Below are positions 59,334 through 64,000 of a stretch of 64,000 bases of DNA, one piece after another. The DNA comes from JAFAZI01 sp035501255 (GTDB lineage Bacteria; Actinomycetota; Actinomycetes; JAFAQI01). The stretch is from positions 24,440-88,439 of the forward strand of contig DATJWM010000039.1 in NCBI GenBank assembly GCA_035501255.1, written 5' to 3'. The notes beneath the pieces are model-generated. The model searched no databases, had not been told where the DNA came from, and saw nothing but the letters and a program-made list of their open reading frames with translations. The first letter of the stretch is position 1. Every line of letters starts with the position of its first letter. A program made the position numbers and the translations under genes.

Positions 59334-59750
59334 CTAGTTCATTCCCTCAGCGGTTGGTGCGGTGGATATTCCGACGACGGTCGCCATGCCGATTCCGGCA
59401 CCGTGAGTCATGCTGACGTCGACGAAATCGAGACCGAGTTCGGCAGCTCGAGTGGCGGCCTGACCGTGCAACTCGACCGTGCACGCCCCACCGGGCTGGC
59501 GGCATAGCTCGATCGAGCGCCATCCGGGAGCGTCATCGACGGGCTTAAGAAGCTTCATGACCGCTTCCTTGGCCGCGAAGCGGGCGGCGAGGCCGGGCGC
59601 TGCGCGGGACGTCAATCCACCGCAACAAGCAACTTCGTCGTCGGTAAAGATCCGCGCGGTGAAGCGCGCACCGAAGCGGTCGATCGAGGAGGAGATCTCA
59701 TCGATCGACTGAAGGTCGGTCCCCACCAGTACGCGCACGCTTTCGGCCAC
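59334..59750 (-). CDS. Holo-ACP synthase-type phosphopantetheinyl transferase
   Basis: A 138-residue AcpS-like enzyme attaching 4'-phosphopantetheine to a carrier serine. Motifs are VGTDLQSIDEI (Mg2+ Asp) and ARFAAKEAVMKLL, and a C-terminal VSMTHGAGIGMATVVG. GTG 59750 opens the operon, 2 bases before the ACP ATG. It probably activates the adjacent carrier specifically; the housekeeping AcpS would be elsewhere. Confidence 0.9.
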   Translation of the reverse strand: MAESVRVLVGTDLQSIDEISSSIDRFGARFTARIFTDDEVACCGGLTSRAAPGLAARFAAKEAVMKLLKPVDDAPGWRSIELCRQPGGACTVELHGQAATRAAELGLDFVDVSMTHGAGIGMATVVGISTAPTAEGMN

Positions 59751-59777
59751 TTCCGGTCAGCGAGTAGGACTCGGTAG

Positions 59778-59793
59778 GACTTAACCTTAAGTC
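59778..59793. promoter_or_regulatory. 16-bp palindrome in the divergent promoter region
   Basis: GACTTAA-CC-TTAAGTC has perfect 7-bp arms and is AT-rich in a GC-rich setting. It lies 28 bases upstream of the carrier operon start and about 45 bases from the opposing -10 box. Beside it is a direct repeat TAGGACTCGG/TAGGACTTAA. This looks like an operator. Confidence 0.55.
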
Positions 59794-59839
59794 AGGATCG
59801 GCCGAATCCATTGCGCCCGGCGCCGCGTCGTCAGGTCGC

Positions 59840-59845
59840 TAAAAT
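59840..59845 (+). promoter_or_regulatory. -10 box TAAAAT of the hydrolase gene
   Basis: TAAAAT is the most consensus-like -10 in the window. The leader of about 80 bases can form a CGGGG-TAG-CCCCG stem (59855-59867) before the AAAGG site. Confidence 0.5.
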
Positions 59846-59934
59846 TGGGCCGAACGGGGTAGCCCCGCGCTGCGGCAACCGGCCACACTGAGCGTTACCT
59901 CGCTGACCGTAGCTCGGAGCAAGAAAGGTAGCCC

Positions 59935-61728
59935 GTGCCAGCTCCGCAGGACGAGGGACTTGCGCCCTCCGGCTCGAGGGCCAATGAGAGCAGGACACTG
60001 ACACAGATGTCCGCCCCAGATCCTGTGTGGTTCGGTTCGAGGAGCCGGCCCCTCGCGGGCTACGTCCATCGGCCTGCAGGTGCGGTCTCGGGCGGCGTGC
60101 TGATCTGCGCGCCTTTCGGCTACGAGGCGGTGTGCGCGCATCGCTCGTTGAGGCGTCTCGCCGACCTCCTCGCAGCTGACGGCCTCATTGCGCTGCGATT
60201 CGACTATGAGGGAGCCGGACAATCGTCGGGTACGGGACACGAGGAGGACCTGCTCAGCAGATGGCAGGATGACGTTGCCTCAGGCATCGCTGAACTTCGC
60301 CGGCTTGGCGTCACCCGACCCGCCCTTGCTGGACTGCGACTTGGTGCTTCGCTGGCGCTCGCGGCGGCGGCCCACGACCGTGAGGTCGGCCCGATTGCGC
60401 TGTGGTCGCCCCTCACGTCCGGAGCGCGCTACTACCGTGAGCTGAGGGGCCATGCGGCAGTGACCTCGGGCGGTGTGCTGAGCGACGGATCGCTGAATGT
60501 CACGGGCCATCTCGTGTCGCCATCCTTCGCGTCGGAATTACGGGCGTTTCGTCCGCTCACCGACGTCCCCCCAGAGCTTGAGCTGCTCCTCATCGACAGC
60601 CCGGGCTTTCGCGACTATGGCCGTGCAGCAGCTGATCTCCGCGACGCCGGGCTTGAGCCGAGCGTCATCGACATGCCCGGGACGGCTGAGGTGATCGAGG
60701 AAGACGCCGAGCTCGTTGCGATCCCCGAGGCCTTGCTCAACAGGATGTCCAGGTGGATTGCACAGCGGAGCTCGCGGGCCCCTGTCGAGCACGACACCGA
60801 CGACTCGCAGTTCGGACCCGTCGTCGAATTCGACGGCGGAGCGGGCGTGATTCGCGAGGAGATCGTCCGCATTCATGGGCTGCACGGCGTTTGGACTGAG
60901 CCGCCTTCCACCCGCGATGGGCGCGGGGTGATCTTCCTCAACAATGGGGCCGCCGGAGCCGAAGGGCCGGGCCGCGCCTGGGTGCAGTTCGCCCGCACGC
61001 TCGCTGCCGGGGGTGTGTCTTCGCTGCGGTTTGACCAGTCCGGTCTCGGCGAGAGTCCCAATCCAAAGGGCCGGCTGACTCGTCGGCCGAAGGTGGTGGC
61101 CCGCACCACCGGTCCGGAGATACTCAACGCGGTCTCATGGATGCGAGATCGCGGCGTAGGCAACATCACAGTTGTTGGGTTGTGTTCGGGCGCACAAGTG
61201 GCCGTCCGGCTCTTCGCCTTCGACGGGCAGGTCGAAAACATCGTGTCGATCAACCCGCCACTGTTTTCACTGCGCGATATCGGTGTGGGACCTATTGTCC
61301 GGCTGCTGTGGGACTACCTCACGTATCCGATGCGCAAGGACAAGGCGCGACGGGTGCTTCACCACATTCCGGCATGGCTCTGGAAGGGTCTGGATGCGCT
61401 CTGGATCTATCCTCTGCCTGCTCGGTTCCTGCGGCGGGTAGCTGATCGGGGTATCCGGCTCCATCTGGTCTTTGGAGATCATGACAAGGGAATCGTCGAC
61501 ATTCAGTGTCGGGGTTCAGATGGCGTTGAGCGGTTGGTGTCCGAGCATCGGATCGGGCTGGAGATCGTCGAGGACATGGACCATTCGATGTTCAACCACT
61601 CGAGCAGGTCTCGGGTACTGGCCACGCTCCATCGGTCGTTGGAAGCCGCGCAATTGGCTGCGCCTCAGTTCGCCATCGACGACGTGTCCGAACGGATCGC
61701 TGGTTGCCGACCTATCTCCACGACTTGA
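59935..61728 (+). CDS. Double-domain alpha/beta hydrolase, exosortase-associated-hydrolase-like
   Basis: A 597-residue protein with two alpha/beta hydrolase domains (about 30-275 and 300-585). The first has FDYEGAGQSSG and a nucleophile elbow GLRLG (133-137) where the serine is replaced by Arg. The second has FDQSGLGESP and elbow GLCSG (415-419) with Cys417, then GDHDKGIVD and MDHSMF. These resemble 'hydrolase 2' and 'hydrolase 1' of exosortase/EPS loci, here fused. Possible thioesterase or acyltransferase for the carrier system. GTG 59935 follows AAAGG; ATG 60007 is an alternative. Confidence 0.82.
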   Translation: MPAPQDEGLAPSGSRANESRTLTQMSAPDPVWFGSRSRPLAGYVHRPAGAVSGGVLICAPFGYEAVCAHRSLRRLADLLAADGLIALRFDYEGAGQSSGTGHEEDLLSRWQDDVASGIAELRRLGVTRPALAGLRLGASLALAAAAHDREVGPIALWSPLTSGARYYRELRGHAAVTSGGVLSDGSLNVTGHLVSPSFASELRAFRPLTDVPPELELLLIDSPGFRDYGRAAADLRDAGLEPSVIDMPGTAEVIEEDAELVAIPEALLNRMSRWIAQRSSRAPVEHDTDDSQFGPVVEFDGGAGVIREEIVRIHGLHGVWTEPPSTRDGRGVIFLNNGAAGAEGPGRAWVQFARTLAAGGVSSLRFDQSGLGESPNPKGRLTRRPKVVARTTGPEILNAVSWMRDRGVGNITVVGLCSGAQVAVRLFAFDGQVENIVSINPPLFSLRDIGVGPIVRLLWDYLTYPMRKDKARRVLHHIPAWLWKGLDALWIYPLPARFLRRVADRGIRLHLVFGDHDKGIVDIQCRGSDGVERLVSEHRIGLEIVEDMDHSMFNHSSRSRVLATLHRSLEAAQLAAPQFAIDDVSERIAGCRPISTT

Positions 61729-62395
61729 ACGTCGTACGAGTCGACGCCAGCAGCGAGGAGAGCGTCGACCCCTTGGCGATCCACGACAGCACCTCAGAGG
61801 GGTCGTCACTGTTTCGGATGCTGAATCGAGGCTGCAACCAGCTACCCCGGTGACCGGCGTTGCGATCGCTTGTGTAGACCCGTTCGTAGCCTCGCTTCCT
61901 CAACGCCGTGAGGCTCCGACGGTCGTAACCGCCGAGTGGGCACGCCGCGTATTCCACAGAGGTCCCGATTGCGTCGGAAATGCGGCGCCTTGCCTCGCCG
62001 AGTTCAGTTTCGATCTCACTGGTCGAGAGTTTCCGCCACGACCGATGATTCATCCCATGGGTCCCGACGATCATGCCGTGACTGGTCAATTCCCGCAGGT
62101 CTGCCGACCTGAGACTGCCAGCGGTGTCGATCCGTCCGGCGACCGGAAAGAAGGAGGCGGTCAGGTTGCGCTCGAGCAGGAGCGGGAGGGCGACCTGCAC
62201 ATCCGATGCGTTGCCGTCATCGAAGGTGATCGTCACAGATTGCTGAACCGTACAAAGGTCGAGCACGCGCTCGAACAGGTCGACGTCGACCCAGTACTCC
62301 GCCTCTCCTGGTTCAAGTGATCGTTGTGCCTCGCCGATGCCGTGAAAGCAAAGTGTCACCTCGCGTCCGGAGCTGAGGGCAGAGCGCGGCGTCAT
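61712..62395 (-). CDS. Polysaccharide deacetylase (NodB-type)
   Basis: A 227-residue CE4 deacetylase. The metal Asp pair is in TITFDDGNASD (Asp59, Asp60) and the His ligands are in GTHGMNHRSW (His113, His117). AACPLGGYDRRS gives the next motif. No signal peptide, so the substrate is likely a cytoplasmic lipid-linked or nucleotide-linked glycan precursor. AAGGAG lies 8 bases before the ATG. Its 3' end overlaps the hydrolase gene by 17 bases in convergent orientation. Confidence 0.9.
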   Translation of the reverse strand: MTPRSALSSGREVTLCFHGIGEAQRSLEPGEAEYWVDVDLFERVLDLCTVQQSVTITFDDGNASDVQVALPLLLERNLTASFFPVAGRIDTAGSLRSADLRELTSHGMIVGTHGMNHRSWRKLSTSEIETELGEARRRISDAIGTSVEYAACPLGGYDRRSLTALRKRGYERVYTSDRNAGHRGSWLQPRFSIRNSDDPSEVLSWIAKGSTLSSLLASTRTTFKSWR

Positions 62396-62610
62396 GTTTT
62401 CGACTCCTTGCGGTCCGCTGCCGTGTGTGAGGCCGACTCGGCAACGAACTCCTTTGAGATCACCTTGTACGAGACTAGGGCGCTCTGCGAGCGGAACACT
62501 TGGTTTTGGGGTTGAAACGGCTCGTCGTCACTCGGATGGAGTACGAGCGCTCGCTGGTTCGTTCGGGCTGGTTACCCTCATCGGTTCGGCATTCTGGATG
62601 GGCCTCGGGC

Positions 62611-62616
62611 TACCCT
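62611..62616 (+). promoter_or_regulatory. -10 box TACCCT, leaderless promoter of the GT4 gene
   Basis: TACCCT is 7 bases before the ATG at 62624. The 228-base divergent region 62396-62623 otherwise shows nothing further. Confidence 0.45.
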
Positions 62617-62623
62617 TTTGCGG

Positions 62624-63730
62624 ATGCGAATCGCGGTTGTGACTCACGAAGCGTCTCTTACCGGAGCTCCGTTGATCGCTGCGCGCATCGTGGGCGACTT
62701 GCGGAAACAAGGACATGACGTCACCGTCGTTGCGCGCCGGCGCGGACCGCTCCTGAGACGGTTCGGTCAAGATGCAACGTGTCGGATTGAGCCGCTCGCT
62801 CGGTTGCGAGACCGGCTATGGCAGCACCCCACGACCCGGTGGTTGGCAACGCTGCTCGAGACTCTGACCGCGTTCGTATCGATCGCAGTGGCAAGACCGG
62901 ACATTCTCTACCTGAACTCGACCGCGTCCGCAGCCTACCTTCGGCCCGCGCTGTGGTTGCGAAGGCATTGCGTCCTGCACGTTCACGAAGACTACGACAC
63001 CGCACAGATGTTCCTGCGAGCCTGCCGTGCAGAGGCGTTGATTCGTCGAGCGGTCATCGTTGCGTGCGTGCCATCGATTCGCCGCGACGTTTCGAGACTT
63101 TCTGGCGTGCCTGTCGAGTCGGTGCTCCTCGTCGAGTACATAACAGACCCGTCCGATGTTGAGAAAAGCGCAGTGGATGCAGAGCGCCCAGACCTCGATG
63201 ATGGCGAGATCGTCATCGGTGCATGCGCGACGGTCGAGTATCGAAAGGGAACGGATCTTTGGCTACAGGCCGTTACACGCATCCGGGAACAGCGGCCCGA
63301 ACGTCCGATCCGATTCATCTGGGTCGGCGCGGTCCGCGATGAGAGTCTGATCCGAGGCTTCGAGGAGTGCTTTGTCGGTCCGAGGTCCAACCCGTTTGGA
63401 TTCATGAGGCGATTCGACGTACTCACCGTGCCGTCGCGAAGCGAGGCAGGCCCCCTCGTCGTACTGGAAGCGATGTCGCTCGGTGTCCCCGTCGTGGCCT
63501 TTGACGTTGGGTCAGCGCGCGATCACGTCGGAGCGACCGGCCGGGTCGTCGAGCCGGAGGACGTGAACGGCCTCGCCGCGGCGGTCACCGAACTGATCGA
63601 TGATGAGAAACTACGCGCGCGTCTTGGCGATCAGGCTCGTGAACGCAGCCGCGAGCTTCACGTGAGATCCGATTTCGCAGGAGGACTCTCCCGAGCGCTG
63701 GCGGACGCGGTCAGTGGGAGGGTCAGGTGA
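62624..63730 (+). CDS. Glycosyltransferase family 4 protein
   Basis: A 368-residue GT-B glycosyltransferase. The N-terminal domain starts MRIAVVTHEASLTGAP (acceptor-loop style) and the donor domain has GACATVEYRKGTDLW and the E-x7-E motif in RSEAGPLVVLEAMSLG. Expected to add a sugar from a nucleotide donor to a surface glycan on the inner face of the membrane. It supports a polysaccharide function for this end of the window. Confidence 0.92.
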   Translation: MRIAVVTHEASLTGAPLIAARIVGDLRKQGHDVTVVARRRGPLLRRFGQDATCRIEPLARLRDRLWQHPTTRWLATLLETLTAFVSIAVARPDILYLNSTASAAYLRPALWLRRHCVLHVHEDYDTAQMFLRACRAEALIRRAVIVACVPSIRRDVSRLSGVPVESVLLVEYITDPSDVEKSAVDAERPDLDDGEIVIGACATVEYRKGTDLWLQAVTRIREQRPERPIRFIWVGAVRDESLIRGFEECFVGPRSNPFGFMRRFDVLTVPSRSEAGPLVVLEAMSLGVPVVAFDVGSARDHVGATGRVVEPEDVNGLAAAVTELIDDEKLRARLGDQARERSRELHVRSDFAGGLSRALADAVSGRVR

Positions 63731-63826
63731 TCCCCAGCGTCGCTGACGTTGCCAACGGTCGAAGGCGTGGCCGGGACAGGCAGGCACTCGAACGCCTATC
63801 TCGTCACGTGGCTTAGCTTAGCGGTC

Positions 63827-64000
63827 TGAGCCGTCCCGGCGTGTCCGGAGACTCCCAGGATTGGGAGGCTCATCAGTATGGGACGTCCGAGCAAGTACAA
63901 CGACGAGCTGCGTGAACGCGCGGTCAGGATGGTCGTGGAGATCAGGCCTGACTACGACTCGCAGTGGGCGGCGATCTGCGCTGTTGCTGGCAAGTTAGGG
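63827..64000 (+). mobile_element. IS3-family insertion element, left end (cut by window edge)
   Basis: The probable left terminus begins near TGAGCCGTCCCGGCGTGTCC at 63827, followed by a short leader and the transposase gene. The other end and target duplication lie outside the window, so the boundary is approximate. Confidence 0.6.
63878..64000 (+). CDS. IS3-type transposase OrfA, N-terminal fragment
   Basis: The first 41 residues of an IS3/IS911-type OrfA: MGRPSKYNDELRERAVRMV then DSQWAAICAVAGKLG, the opening of the helix-turn-helix protein. It runs off the window. OrfB (DDE integrase) would follow in the next sequence. A mobile element next to the glycan cluster is a sign of acquisition or rearrangement. 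Confidence 0.88.
   Translation, partial: MGRPSKYNDELRERAVRMVVEIRPDYDSQWAAICAVAGKLG

Noticed and set aside
59851..59934. Hydrolase 5' leader considered as a riboswitch (SAM or cyclic dinucleotide type)
   Set aside because: Only a 5-bp hairpin is evident; conserved cores of those riboswitch classes could not be matched.

Overview
The window is 64 kb of GC-rich actinobacterial chromosome. Lsr2, DisA, ClpC, a membrane H+-pyrophosphatase, a topoisomerase I with a lysine-rich tail, a DUF3180 protein, and the proC / excisionase-type HTH / mini ribosomal protein bS22 / galE2-like / acyltransferase string all point to the Actinomycetes. Gene order across most of it resembles the topA-to-clpC and proC-to-Rv0502 parts of the Mycobacterium tuberculosis map (recalled, not searched). 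Soil lineages such as Frankia or Jatrophihabitans relatives would fit, but the exact taxon cannot be fixed from sequence alone. Many genes look leaderless: a -10 box of the form TAnnnT lies 6 to 8 bases before the start codon.

Layout. 1-12 kb: end of hppA, topA, an MFS-thymidylate kinase fusion, holB, a secreted TAP-like hydrolase, tRNA-Thr(CGT), glpD and an ECF sigma/anti-sigma pair. 12-22.7 kb: a small membrane protein, ppa, dacB, an F420-locus-type metalloprotease, tilS, hpt, ftsH and a folate operon (folP, NTF2-like, folB, folK, DUF3180) that lacks folE. 22.8-28.4 kb, mostly minus strand: a secreted propeller/fibronectin protein, an orphan NuoD-like protein, an ABC-2 exporter pair and a MidA-type methyltransferase. 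28.4-35.8 kb: DUF2520 protein, panC, coaX (no panD), lysS, lsr2, clpC. 35.8-44.5 kb: a phosphodiesterase, mutY, a cheB-cheR-cheW operon with no cheA or receptor, then disA and radA. 44.5-53.5 kb: a TIM-barrel protein, a lipoprotein, proline dehydrogenase, proC, an AcuC-like deacetylase, a CapA-like lipoprotein, HTH, bS22, a SAM-hydrolase family protein, epimerase and acyltransferase.

From 53.5 kb to the right end the content looks accessory. A tightly coupled minus-strand operon encodes an AcpS-type phosphopantetheinyl transferase, an acyl carrier protein, an acyl-CoA-dehydrogenase-like flavoprotein, an aminoacyl-tRNA-synthetase-like amino acid:[carrier protein] ligase, a DUF1839 protein and a GH2 glycosidase. 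It diverges from a double alpha/beta hydrolase resembling the two exosortase-associated hydrolases, followed by a polysaccharide deacetylase and a GT4 glycosyltransferase, with an IS3-type element entering at the edge. The simplest reading is that an amino acid is loaded on a carrier protein, possibly oxidised there, and used in making or decorating a surface glycan. This is the best candidate for an undescribed system.

The second unexplained signal is three intergenic arrays of 30-bp direct repeats sharing a GGCGTGACGCC-type palindrome (near 7.5, 14.6 and 31.0 kb). Each ends over the -35 region of a downstream promoter.
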